DNA from: an uncultured Bacteroidales bacterium
GTDB lineage: Bacteria > Bacteroidota > Bacteroidia > Bacteroidales > UBA11471
Assembly: GCA_947625885.1 (NCBI GenBank)
Contig: CANQQA010000009.1
Span: 1 to 64,000 of the forward strand
Direction of reading: 5' to 3'
DNA: 64,000 bases
The notes under the pieces were generated by a model. That model was not told the DNA's origin, did no database searches, and saw only the letters and a list, made by a program, of their open reading frames with translations. Positions within the stretch are counted from its first letter, which is position 1, and every line of letters begins with the position of its first letter. The translations under genes were made by a program, and so were the position numbers. Shown here piece by piece: positions 47,743 through 55,646 of this stretch.

Positions 47743-49377
47743 TCAAAATGTTACTTTCAAGCGTTCGCCGGCATCTTTTGCAACAGCACGGTAATACTCT
47801 TCGGAATATCCGGGAAACTCCGGCTCGGCAGGTGCCCCGTAGGGATTGTAAAGAAATTGCCCGTCTTTCTCACGCTTGCGGTTGCCGTCGAGGTATTTCA
47901 CCAAGAGGTATTCGCCCAATTCGCGCCAGCGTGCGGTCGTGGAATCGGCTTGCGTACGGCTGTAACGGTCGAGTGCGGCAAGGGCATCGGCTTGCCGGTC
48001 GTAGAATATGGCAAGCACCTCTTTTTCGAGTTGCGGCTGGCGTTCGTTGAATGCGGTTTCCAATTGCTGCTGCAAGGGGCGTATGTCTTCAATCATCAGG
48101 CTGTAACGCCCGTATGCCATATTGGCGACCCAGTTGTAGACCCAAAACGCCGACGTCCACGACACCTTGTACAGCGAGCCGTTTCCTTCGCGGAAACAGA
48201 GAGGCGATTCGGTGAGCGCACCGACGTAGAGGGGTACATAGACCGACGTATTGGCATCATCGACCCCGAACCACAGCACACCGCCGATAGCATCGGGCAG
48301 CCACGAACGCAGCTGGGCGACCAACGAAAATCCGGTCTGCTGGGTGGCGATAGCCCGTTCGTTGATATACTCCTCGCCATCGACCTCGAAGGTCATGGGA
48401 CGAAAACGATACGGCACCTTGAATGCGCCTGCACCGGCATCTTTGGTCATGTCGAAAGGCGTGTTCTCGAAGTGGTCGCGCATGGCATCTTTCATATCCT
48501 GCACCGAAAGGCGGCGGGAGGGCTTGATGTAAAGCGGCAGCGGCTTGTCGGACTTACCATATATATAAGGAAGATACTCGTTCATCGTGTCGCTGTATTT
48601 GTTGTAGAAGCTCCACACACGCGCCTCGCATGCCCGCAGCTCCTCAAATCCTGCCGGCGCATAGGCTTTGGAAAAACTGAATTCGCTGTTCAGACCGTCG
48701 AAATATTTCCGCTCCCGCGCAAAGGATATGACATCGGGCGAATAGAGGCAGTTTTCGGGGTCGTCGAGCGGGAAGGTGTGTATGCGGGAATGGTTGGCAT
48801 GAGCGGCAATGCAGTCGTCGGGAATGCGCACGGCGACCCACACAGCGCCTTTGGAATAGCGTCCCTTCCCTATCATTTCCAATATCCAGACTTCATCGGG
48901 GTCGGCTATCGAAAAACTCTCGCCTTCACTGTAATAGCCGTATTTTTTCACCAGCGAAGTCATTACATTTATCGCTTCGCGCGCCGTCTGCGAGCGTTGC
49001 AATGCCAACGTCATCAACGAACCGTAGTCGATAAGCCCCGTCGTATCCACCAATTCGTGGCGTCCGCCGAAAGTCGTTTCGGTAATCGCTACCTGAAATT
49101 CGTTCATATGCCCGACCACTTTATAGGTATGGGCTGCCTGCGCAATTTTGCCCAACGGCTTGTTCGTGTCGCAATCGCGTATTTCCACCATCGTGCCTTT
49201 CGGATAGTCGGCGGCGGGAAAGAATGCCAGCGTGCCGTAATGGGTGTGCGAATCGGCGGCATAGGTGATAAGCGTAGAGCCGTCGGTCGTGGCTTTGCGA
49301 CCCGCCAATAGGCTGGTGCAGGCAAATGCCGATGCGGCGGCAAAGAAAAACAGCGTGGCAAACAGTGTTTTTTTCAT
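47743..49377 (-). CDS. C69-family dipeptidase (peptidase U34)
   Basis: An exported N-terminal-nucleophile peptidase of 544 residues. The signal peptide (MKKTLFATLFFFAAASAFA) is followed directly by Cys20 in CTSLLAGRKATTDGS, and cleavage would expose this cysteine as the nucleophile, as in the C69 dipeptidases. Other family landmarks are VGHMNEFQVAITETTFGGR, SQTAREAINVMTSLVKKYGYYSEGESFSI and VWILEMIGKG. It probably acts on dipeptides in the periplasm. It lies 95 bases below the mutase gene start region on the same strand but with that gene's promoter between, so it is a separate unit. A weak TACCTTTA box is near 49406-49413. Confidence 0.88.
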   Translation of the reverse strand: MKKTLFATLFFFAAASAFACTSLLAGRKATTDGSTLITYAADSHTHYGTLAFFPAADYPKGTMVEIRDCDTNKPLGKIAQAAHTYKVVGHMNEFQVAITETTFGGRHELVDTTGLIDYGSLMTLALQRSQTAREAINVMTSLVKKYGYYSEGESFSIADPDEVWILEMIGKGRYSKGAVWVAVRIPDDCIAAHANHSRIHTFPLDDPENCLYSPDVISFARERKYFDGLNSEFSFSKAYAPAGFEELRACEARVWSFYNKYSDTMNEYLPYIYGKSDKPLPLYIKPSRRLSVQDMKDAMRDHFENTPFDMTKDAGAGAFKVPYRFRPMTFEVDGEEYINERAIATQQTGFSLVAQLRSWLPDAIGGVLWFGVDDANTSVYVPLYVGALTESPLCFREGNGSLYKVSWTSAFWVYNWVANMAYGRYSLMIEDIRPLQQQLETAFNERQPQLEKEVLAIFYDRQADALAALDRYSRTQADSTTARWRELGEYLLVKYLDGNRKREKDGQFLYNPYGAPAEPEFPGYSEEYYRAVAKDAGERLKVTF

Positions 49378-49588
49378 ATTGTCATTGTTAGTAATATTTG
49401 TACGGTAAAGGTAACTCTTTTCTTTGAATCTGCGGCTCTCCGTCGGAAAATTTTTCCATATCTCTTTTTGCCGAAAATTTTTCCGTCGGAAACAATGTCG
49501 ATTCTCAAATTTCTTTTTTCAACAAAAAACAAAAACGCATAAAACTAAAATTTTCATATTATTTTATTGGTATATCCGAATATATTCA

Positions 49589-49596
49589 TATATTTG
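49589..49596 (+). promoter_or_regulatory. -7 promoter box of the structured RNA
   Basis: TATATTTG is an exact consensus -7 box. It ends 7 nt before the first paired base of the structured element that follows, with no ORF behind it, so an RNA gene start is likely. Confidence 0.6.
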
Positions 49597-49602
49597 TGCA
49601 TT

Positions 49603-49800
49603 GAAACGCTTCTCCGTGATTTTTTCACGCGACGTAACATTTCCCGAAAAAGGCGCGTGCCCCGACATTCTCATGCAGGGACACGCTAATCAAAAAGGAA
49701 ATGTTTGCGATTAGCTTCCGTATCGGGACTTCTCATATTCCGGCATTCGGAATAAGGGTCGCTCCACGGAAGTTATATAGAGACGTTACAAAGCGTTTTT
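49603..49800 (+). ncRNA. Structured noncoding RNA candidate (about 200 nt)
   Basis: No protein is encoded here, but the region folds as a closed unit by eye. Outer stem: AAACGCTT (49604-49611) with AAGCGTTT (49791-49798). Second stem: GTAAC (49634) with GTTAC (49785). Hairpins inside: CGTGA/TCACG (49615-49629); GCGTG.CCC/GGG.CACGC (49655-49686); TAATC/GATTA (49687-49713); CTTCCGT/ACGGAAG (49715-49772) capped by TATTCCG/CGGAATA (49736-49754). It starts right after a promoter box and ends in a T-run. It lacks RNase P and tmRNA signatures. 6S RNA or a Bacteroidales-specific RNA class are the main options; I cannot decide between them. Confidence 0.6.
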
Positions 49801-50064
49801 CTAACACTGTCGTACAAGTGAATTAATGCAGATTTTAATTCGCGGGTAAAGTTATATATTTTACATCACATTCCAAACTTTTTATTCATATTTTTCATTT
49901 TTTCTTTACAGGCTTTCCGATTGAAAATTTCCACTACACGATTCATAATCAGCAGATACACAATAGCGAATAAAGGAGCATGGGATTGTTTAGAGTTTTT
50001 TTTCTGCAAATTTTCGGCAGTCCGCCGAACAAACACATTCGACTTATTTATCTTCCAATAAGGT
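49801..50064. other. Gene-free AT-rich region
   Basis: Between the two RNA candidates I see no ORF with coding character, no tRNA and no clear promoter. Confidence 0.5.
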
Positions 50065-50131
50065 CAAAAAAAAATTGATTGCCTCCCGGCAACCAATCTT
50101 TATAAACCTTAAATCTAATACCATGAAAAAC
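50065..50131 (-). ncRNA. Short terminated transcript (sRNA candidate, about 65 nt)
   Basis: On the minus strand an exact TATCTTTG promoter box is followed by about 35 unpaired bases and then a 10-bp hairpin (ATTGGTTGCC, GGGA loop, GGCAATCAAT) and nine U residues, a strong intrinsic terminator. There is no room for a protein: an ATG inside is followed by only a few codons. This is a complete promoter-to-terminator unit in about 80 bases and fits a small regulatory RNA. I recall similar stretches in Bacteroides leaders, but cannot name a family. Confidence 0.55.
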
Positions 50132-50137
50132 ACGGTG

Positions 50138-50145
50138 CAAAGATA
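50138..50145 (-). promoter_or_regulatory. -7 promoter box of the sRNA candidate
   Basis: Reading on the minus strand gives TATCTTTG, an exact consensus -7 box. The terminator hairpin begins about 40 bases downstream. Confidence 0.6.
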
Positions 50146-50262
50146 AAGGGTTTATGTTATAAAACATAATTTTTAAACAGAAAAATTATACGTGTTTAGA
50201 TTATTTAACCTTTTGGCAAAAAACAGCCCAAATAGATTTTTCCATAATACGCATACTATCTG

Positions 50263-50520
50263 TTATTTATATCCGTCGTACTCTTCTTGATTGGGGAAAA
50301 TACTGTCCCAAATATTGTCTTCGCGCGAAACATAATCCTGATAAAAGAGGGTAAAAGCTCTTTTCTCATTGTATCCCTTAGCAATGCACCACTCGCTGTA
50401 ATTGCTTTTCAATTCCTCATCGGCATTCAAAAGCGCATTCCACTGTTCTTCGGCAACCTCCACGTCGGGATATTTCTGTATCAAATCTTCCAGCAGTTCC
50501 TCTATATCCATGTAATCCAT
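50263..50520 (-). CDS. Small acidic hypothetical protein (85 aa)
   Basis: An 85-residue, strongly acidic, helical protein (MDYMDIEELLEDLIQKYPDVEVAEEQW, WCIAKGYNEKRAFTLFYQDY) without signal peptide or membrane segment. I do not recognise a domain. The codon use looks like a real gene, and the sequence has the composition of small Bacteroidales hypotheticals. The start could be either of two nearby ATGs (residue 1 or 4). It stands alone between the sRNA candidate and the GT2 gene. The 235 bases upstream hold no other gene. Confidence 0.6.
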   Translation of the reverse strand: MDYMDIEELLEDLIQKYPDVEVAEEQWNALLNADEELKSNYSEWCIAKGYNEKRAFTLFYQDYVSREDNIWDSIFPNQEEYDGYK

Positions 50521-50755
50521 ACATAAAAAATTTTAAGGTTTCCTGTTTTTCAAAGCTCAATTTCCAATTTTTCCGAATAAACGTTTTGTCTGTGTTTTTG
50601 TTCGGAAAAACATCGTTTCGATGTTCAAATATATAAAATTTCATTTATCAAGCGCAAATTATTGGCAAAAAGTTATCAACAGATGTAAACGCAAAGCAGC
50701 CGGCAGAGTCGCCGCCGCTTTATTCATCGGCGTTTCAAGGGCGAACAAATTTTGT

Positions 50756-51715
50756 TTACTTCGCAGATTCGTCGTCGTGATGCAGGAACGTTTCGACATT
50801 GTATCGGGGTCGGCGTTTTACCTCGACATAAATTTTTCCGATGTATTCGCCTATCGTGCCGATAGCTATCAGTATCACGCTGCCCAAAAACCAAAGCGAG
50901 AGCATGAGCGACGCCCACCCCTCGACCGTCTCGCCGCAGAAAAACGACACCAACGTATAGCCCGCCATGATGAGCGTAATGAAAAGTATGATAAATCCCA
51001 TCGAGGAGATAAGCCGAATGGGCTTTACCGAAAACGAGGTGATGCCATCAATGGCGAAATTGAGCATTTTGAAAAGGGGATATTTCGACTCGCCGGCGAA
51101 ACGCTCGTGCCGATCGTAAAAGACCGTTGCGGTTTTGTAGCCTATCGTGGGAATGATGCCGCGCAGGAACAGGTTACGCTCGGGATATTCGGCGAGTTGC
51201 CGCAGCGCCCGACGGCTCATCAGCCGGAAATCGGCATGATTATAGACCGTGCGCACGCCGAACAACGACATCAGCCGGTAAAATGCCTGCGCTGTCGTCC
51301 GCTTGAAGAAAGTATCGCTCTTGCGGGTGCGGCGCACGCCATAGACAATATCGGCACCGGCGGCGAAAGCATCGACCATATTTTCGATGACGGCGATATC
51401 GTCCTGCAAATCGGCGTCGATAGAGACGGCAGCATCGCACCGTTCCGTAACCGTTGCCAGTCCCGCCATAAGGGCGTTTTGATGTCCGCTGTTCTGCGCC
51501 AGACTCAGTCCGCAAATATGCGGGTCGGCAACATAAAGGCGTTCGATGATAGACCACGTGGCATCGCAACTTCCGTCGTTCACGAACAGAATGAAGCTGT
51601 CGGAAGCGATTTTCCGCTTCTCCACCAACGTGTCCAAGACGGCACGCAAGCGGCGGGCAGTTTCCTCCACTACTTTTTCTTCATTGTAACAGGGAACGAC
51701 AATCGACAGTTTCAT
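50756..51715 (-). CDS. Glycosyltransferase family 2, polyprenyl-phosphate hexose transferase type
   Basis: A 319-residue membrane-bound GT2 enzyme of the GtrB/DPM1-like group that transfers a sugar from a nucleotide donor to undecaprenyl phosphate. The ATG at 51715 (MKLSIVVPCYNEEKVV) follows a consensus promoter; the longer ORF is read-through. Visible are FILFVNDGSCDATW, LAQNSGHQNALMAGL, the DxD-type SIDADLQDD and VYGVRRTRKSDTFFKR. Two C-terminal membrane helices (about 230-255 and 265-290) follow. It could serve lipid A, O-antigen or surface-glycan modification; the sugar is unknown. It is monocistronic by context. Confidence 0.87.
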   Translation of the reverse strand: MKLSIVVPCYNEEKVVEETARRLRAVLDTLVEKRKIASDSFILFVNDGSCDATWSIIERLYVADPHICGLSLAQNSGHQNALMAGLATVTERCDAAVSIDADLQDDIAVIENMVDAFAAGADIVYGVRRTRKSDTFFKRTTAQAFYRLMSLFGVRTVYNHADFRLMSRRALRQLAEYPERNLFLRGIIPTIGYKTATVFYDRHERFAGESKYPLFKMLNFAIDGITSFSVKPIRLISSMGFIILFITLIMAGYTLVSFFCGETVEGWASLMLSLWFLGSVILIAIGTIGEYIGKIYVEVKRRPRYNVETFLHHDDESAK

Positions 51716-51740
51716 CGGCAAAACATATTTTACGGACGTA

Positions 51741-51748
51741 CAAAAGTA
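51741..51748 (-). promoter_or_regulatory. -7 promoter box of the GT2 gene
   Basis: Reading on the minus strand gives TACTTTTG, an exact TAnnTTTG match 26 bases above the ATG. Confidence 0.6.
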
Positions 51749-51914
51749 TAAAAAATTCATTCTCCTCGCGAAAGTTCTCTTTATAAATTTTATAACCGTT
51801 TCAAGAAGCACTACTGCCTAACCGTCATCGCGGCAAAAAGGCTGTTACAATTCCGTTACAATCGGGCGGGAAAGGTTTGATGAAAAATTTTCCGTCAATC
51901 GGCACAAAATAAAT

Positions 51915-51946
51915 TTTGTACGGGCGGCGATTTTACATTATCTTTG
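51915..51946 (+). promoter_or_regulatory. Promoter of the DUF2148-agmatine gene run
   Basis: TTTG (51915-51918) and TATCTTTG (51939-51946) are 20 nt apart, an exact consensus promoter 22 bases before the DUF2148 ATG. Confidence 0.75.
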
Positions 51947-51967
51947 TAACATAAAATAAATAAAACC

Positions 51968-52507
51968 ATGATTATCGACGAACGAAAAGCTCGCAAAGAG
52001 TTTATGACGGAAGTTGCCAAACAGATGATGACAGCCGCCCGCACCGCCCCCAAAGGCAAGGGCATCGACATCATCGAAATCGTAACGCTCACCGACGACG
52101 ACATCGCCGCCGTGTCGCAACAGATGTTGCAAATGGCGGAGGAAACTGGTATGAAGTTCCTCATCAGGGACAGCGAAAACATACGGCAAGCCGACGCCAT
52201 GATAGTCATCGGCACGCGCCAAGCCGTGCAGGGGCTCAACTGCGCCTACTGCGGATATGCCACCTGCGAGGCGAAACCGCAAGCCGTACCGTGCGCCATC
52301 AACGCCATAGACGTGGGTATAGCCGTAGGCTCGGCTTGCGCCAAGGCTGCCGACCTGCGGGTCGACAGCCGCGTGATGTTCTCGGCAGGCTGGGCGGCAG
52401 AAAAGGCGGGCATTCTCAAAGGGTGCCGCCAGTGTATCGCCATACCTATCAGCGCTTCGTCGAAAAATCCGTTCTTCGACCGCAAGCCCAAAGAGGAGAA
52501 AAAATGA
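51968..52507 (+). CDS. DUF2148 ferredoxin-like domain protein
   Basis: A 179-residue cytoplasmic protein with the DUF2148 pattern: NCAYCGYATCEAKPQAVPC (four clustered cysteines able to bind an iron-sulfur cluster), followed by DVGIAVGSACAKAADLRVD and CRQCIAIPISAS. Function is unknown in the literature I know. It is the first gene of a same-strand run and overlaps the agmatine deiminase gene by four bases (ATGA), so it is co-translated with putrescine synthesis genes, which may or may not reflect a shared job. Confidence 0.82.
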   Translation: MIIDERKARKEFMTEVAKQMMTAARTAPKGKGIDIIEIVTLTDDDIAAVSQQMLQMAEETGMKFLIRDSENIRQADAMIVIGTRQAVQGLNCAYCGYATCEAKPQAVPCAINAIDVGIAVGSACAKAADLRVDSRVMFSAGWAAEKAGILKGCRQCIAIPISASSKNPFFDRKPKEEKK

Positions 52508-53535
52508 ACGACTATCTGCTGCCGGCGGAATGGGCACCGCAGTCGGGCGTGCAGCTTACATGGTCGCACGAAGATACCGATTGGCGCGATATGCTCGATG
52601 AAGTGGAGGCGTGCTTCACTGCCATTGCGCGTGAAATCGCGGCACGGGAACGGTTGCTGATTGTCGCGCCGGAACCCGAACAGGTGCGCCGGTGCATCGC
52701 GGGTGAAGTGAATCTCGAAAACGTGCGCTTCGCCGCCTGCCCCACCAACGACACGTGGGCGCGCGACCATGCGGGCATCACGCTCGTGAACAAGGGCAGT
52801 GGGAAATGCCGGCTGCTCGATTTCTGCTTCAACGGCTGGGGGCTGAAATTCGCCGCCGACCGCGACAACCGCATCACCCGCCGCTGCTGCGACAACGGCA
52901 TTTTCCATGCGGAATATGAAAATCGCCTGAACTTCGTACTGGAAGGCGGCTCTATCGACTCCGACGGGAAAGGCTCGCTGCTCACCACGTCGGAATGCCT
53001 GCTCTCGCCCAACCGCAACGGCGAATGGGACAAGCCCCGCATAGAGGCGTATCTCAAAGAGACGTTCGGCATGCGGCAGGTGCTGTGGGTGGATTACGGC
53101 TCTTTGGAGGGCGACGACACCGACAGCCACATCGACACGCTGGCGCGTTTCTGCCCCGACGACACCATTGCCTATGTGCAATGTTCCGACCCCGCCGACC
53201 GACACTTCGCGGCACTGCAACAAATGGAAAAGCAGCTGCGCACGTTCCGTACAACCGACGGACGACCGTTCCGCCTCCTCCCCTTGCCTATGGCGGACGC
53301 CATATACCACAAAGGGGAGCGGCTGCCGGCGACGTATGCCAACTTTCTCGTCGTGAACGGGGCTGTACTCTATCCCACCTACGGACAGAGCCGGAACGAC
53401 CGAGAGGCGGCGGAAGTGCTGCAACAAGCCTTTCCTCACCGCGAAATCGTAGGCATCGACTGCCGGGCATTAATCAGGCAGCACGGTTCGCTGCACTGCG
53501 TTACGATGCAATATCCCGAAGGGGTACTTATATAA
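52504..53535 (+). CDS. aguA: Agmatine deiminase
   Basis: Hydrolyses agmatine to N-carbamoylputrescine and ammonia in the arginine-to-putrescine route. The ORF extends upstream in another frame of the DUF2148 gene; the ATG at 52504 gives 343 residues, typical for the family. Visible are PAEWAPQSGVQLTWSHEDTDW, NDTWARDHAGI, the Glu-rich FVLEGGSIDSDG, DDTDSHIDTLARF (catalytic His) and the nucleophile Cys332 in GSLHCVTMQYP. The next gene performs the following step, supporting the call. Confidence 0.93.
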   Translation: MNDYLLPAEWAPQSGVQLTWSHEDTDWRDMLDEVEACFTAIAREIAARERLLIVAPEPEQVRRCIAGEVNLENVRFAACPTNDTWARDHAGITLVNKGSGKCRLLDFCFNGWGLKFAADRDNRITRRCCDNGIFHAEYENRLNFVLEGGSIDSDGKGSLLTTSECLLSPNRNGEWDKPRIEAYLKETFGMRQVLWVDYGSLEGDDTDSHIDTLARFCPDDTIAYVQCSDPADRHFAALQQMEKQLRTFRTTDGRPFRLLPLPMADAIYHKGERLPATYANFLVVNGAVLYPTYGQSRNDREAAEVLQQAFPHREIVGIDCRALIRQHGSLHCVTMQYPEGVLI

Positions 53536-53541
53536 TAGAAT

Positions 53542-54429
53542 ATGGAAAAGAAAATCCGCGTCGGCATCGTGCAGCAAGCCAATACCGACAACATAAAAGA
53601 GAATATGCAGCGGCTCAAAGCCGGCATCGAAGCCTGCGCCCGACAGGGCGCACAACTCGTCGTGCTGCAAGAGCTGCACAACACGCTCTACTTCTGCCAG
53701 ACGGAAAACACGACGTGCTTCGACTTGGCGGAGAGCATTCCGGGCGCATCGACCGACTTCTACGGCGATATAGCCCGTACGGCAGGCGTCGTGCTGGTAA
53801 CGTCGCTTTTCGAGCGGCGGACGGCAGGGGTGTATCACAATACCGCCGTAGTATTCGAGCGCGACGGCTCCATTGCCGGAAAATACCGTAAGATGCACAT
53901 TCCAGACGACCCCGCCTATTACGAGAAATTCTATTTCACGCCGGGCGATACGGGATTTCGACCGATAACGACTTCCGTCGGCAAACTCGGCGTACTGGTG
54001 TGCTGGGACCAATGGTACCCCGAAGCTGCCCGCATGATGGCGCTGCAAGGCGCCGACCTGCTCATCTACCCGACCGCCATAGGCTGGGAAAGCAGCGACA
54101 CGCCCGAAGAACAGACGCGGCAGCGCGAGGCGTGGATTACCGTGCAGCGGGGACACGCCATTGCCAACGGGCTGCCCGTAGTTGCCGTCAATCGGGTGGG
54201 ACACGAAAGCGACCCGTCGGGACAGACAAACGGCATACAGTTCTGGGGCAGCTCTTTCATAGCCGGAGCACAGGGCGAAATGGTGTGGCAGGCTTCCGAC
54301 CGCGAGGAGTGCGTGCACGTGGCGGACATAGACCTCGCCCGCTCGGAGCAGGTGCGCCGCTGGTGGCCCTTCCTGCGCGACCGCCGCGTCGACGCTTACA
54401 AAAAAATAACCGAACGTTTTATCGACTAA
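53542..54429 (+). CDS. aguB: N-Carbamoylputrescine amidase
   Basis: A nitrilase-superfamily amidase of 295 residues that releases putrescine, CO2 and ammonia from N-carbamoylputrescine. The Glu-Lys-Cys triad is Glu44 (VLQELHN), Lys117 (YRKMHIPDD) and Cys154 (LVCWDQWYPE). NGIQFWGSSF and the aromatic WWPFLRDRR C terminus are typical of this subfamily. It starts six bases after aguA. Confidence 0.94.
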   Translation: MEKKIRVGIVQQANTDNIKENMQRLKAGIEACARQGAQLVVLQELHNTLYFCQTENTTCFDLAESIPGASTDFYGDIARTAGVVLVTSLFERRTAGVYHNTAVVFERDGSIAGKYRKMHIPDDPAYYEKFYFTPGDTGFRPITTSVGKLGVLVCWDQWYPEAARMMALQGADLLIYPTAIGWESSDTPEEQTRQREAWITVQRGHAIANGLPVVAVNRVGHESDPSGQTNGIQFWGSSFIAGAQGEMVWQASDREECVHVADIDLARSEQVRRWWPFLRDRRVDAYKKITERFID

Positions 54430-54442
54430 ATTTTTACATATC

Positions 54443-55627
54443 ATGTATCAAGAAATTAAAAAACATATTTTTTACGTCGGCGTAAACGACCGTGTAACCC
54501 GAAAATTCGAGGCTTTGTGGCCGCTTCCTTACGGCGTTTCGTACAACAGTTATCTGATTGCCGATAAAAAAACGGCTCTCGTCGATACCGTCGAAGCCGG
54601 ATTCACCGAAACTTTTTTGGCGAATATCCGTGAAATTTTAGGAGACAAGCCTCTCGATTATTTGGTAATCAACCACATGGAGCCGGATCATTCGGCGTCG
54701 ATAGCCGCCGTCAGACGAGCATATCCCGATGTGCAAATCGTGGGCAACGCCAAGACGGTGGAAATGATAAAAGGTTTCTACGGCATCGACGAAAAGACGT
54801 TGAGCATTAAAGACGGCGACGTTCTGCCGCTCGGAGCGCATGAACTCGTGTTCTACATCACGCCCATGGTGCACTGGCCGGAAACGATGATGAGCTACTG
54901 CCCGCAGGAAAAACTGCTGTTCTCGGGCGACGCTTTCGGCTGCTTCGGCGCACTCGACGGCGGCGTGGTCGATACGCAGCTCGACTGCGAAATCTATTGG
55001 GACGAAATGTATCGCTACTATGCCAACATCGTGGGGAAATACGGCGTTCCCGTGCAGCGGGCATTGGAAAAACTGAAAAACGTGCCTATCGACATGATTT
55101 GTTCGACACACGGTCCCGTATGGAAGGAACAGGTGGGAAAAGTCGGCGGCATCTACAACAGCCTGAGCCGCTACGAAGCCGAAGAGGGCGTTACGGTGGT
55201 GTATGGCAGTATGTACGGCAACACAGCCCGCATGGCGGAAGAAATCGCCGCCGAGCTGTCGGCACAGGGCATACGCCGCATTGCGGTACACAATGTTTCG
55301 GTGTCGGAAAAGTCGTATATCCTGCGCGATATTTTCCGCTACAAAGGAGTCGTCATCGGCAGTCCGACCTACAACCTGCAACTGTTTCCCGATGTGGAGG
55401 CGGTGGTGTCGGCGCTGCGCAACCGCGAAATCAAGTCGAGAATATACGGCTGCTTCGGCTCCTATACGTGGACAAGCCGCGCGGTAAAAGAACTGACCGC
55501 CTTCGGCGAACAGATGCAATGGGAAATGCCCGCCGAAGCCGTAGAAATGAAACAGGGTTTCACCGAAACGACGGCAGAGCAGTGCCGCACACTGGCACGC
55601 GCCATGGCTGCGGCTTTGAAAAAATAA
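54443..55627 (+). CDS. FprA-family flavodiiron protein
   Basis: A soluble protein of 394 residues with an N-terminal metallo-beta-lactamase-type diiron domain and a C-terminal flavodoxin domain. The diiron ligands include INHMEPDHS (His78, Glu80, Asp82, His83), MVHWPETM and CSTHGP. The flavodoxin part begins about residue 250 with VVYGSMYGNTARMAEEIA, followed by GSPTYNLQLFPDVE. Such proteins reduce O2 or NO to protect anaerobes. It lies 13 bases after aguB, but there is no obvious chemical link, so it may simply share the transcript. Confidence 0.93.
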   Translation: MYQEIKKHIFYVGVNDRVTRKFEALWPLPYGVSYNSYLIADKKTALVDTVEAGFTETFLANIREILGDKPLDYLVINHMEPDHSASIAAVRRAYPDVQIVGNAKTVEMIKGFYGIDEKTLSIKDGDVLPLGAHELVFYITPMVHWPETMMSYCPQEKLLFSGDAFGCFGALDGGVVDTQLDCEIYWDEMYRYYANIVGKYGVPVQRALEKLKNVPIDMICSTHGPVWKEQVGKVGGIYNSLSRYEAEEGVTVVYGSMYGNTARMAEEIAAELSAQGIRRIAVHNVSVSEKSYILRDIFRYKGVVIGSPTYNLQLFPDVEAVVSALRNREIKSRIYGCFGSYTWTSRAVKELTAFGEQMQWEMPAEAVEMKQGFTETTAEQCRTLARAMAAALKK

Positions 55628-55646
55628 CACATAAACTGAAAACGAG

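Noticed and set aside
49603-49800. Identity of the structured RNA as tmRNA or RNase P RNA
   Set aside because: It is too short for tmRNA and lacks a tRNA-like end with CCA. The conserved GAGGAAAGTC-type core of RNase P RNA is absent.
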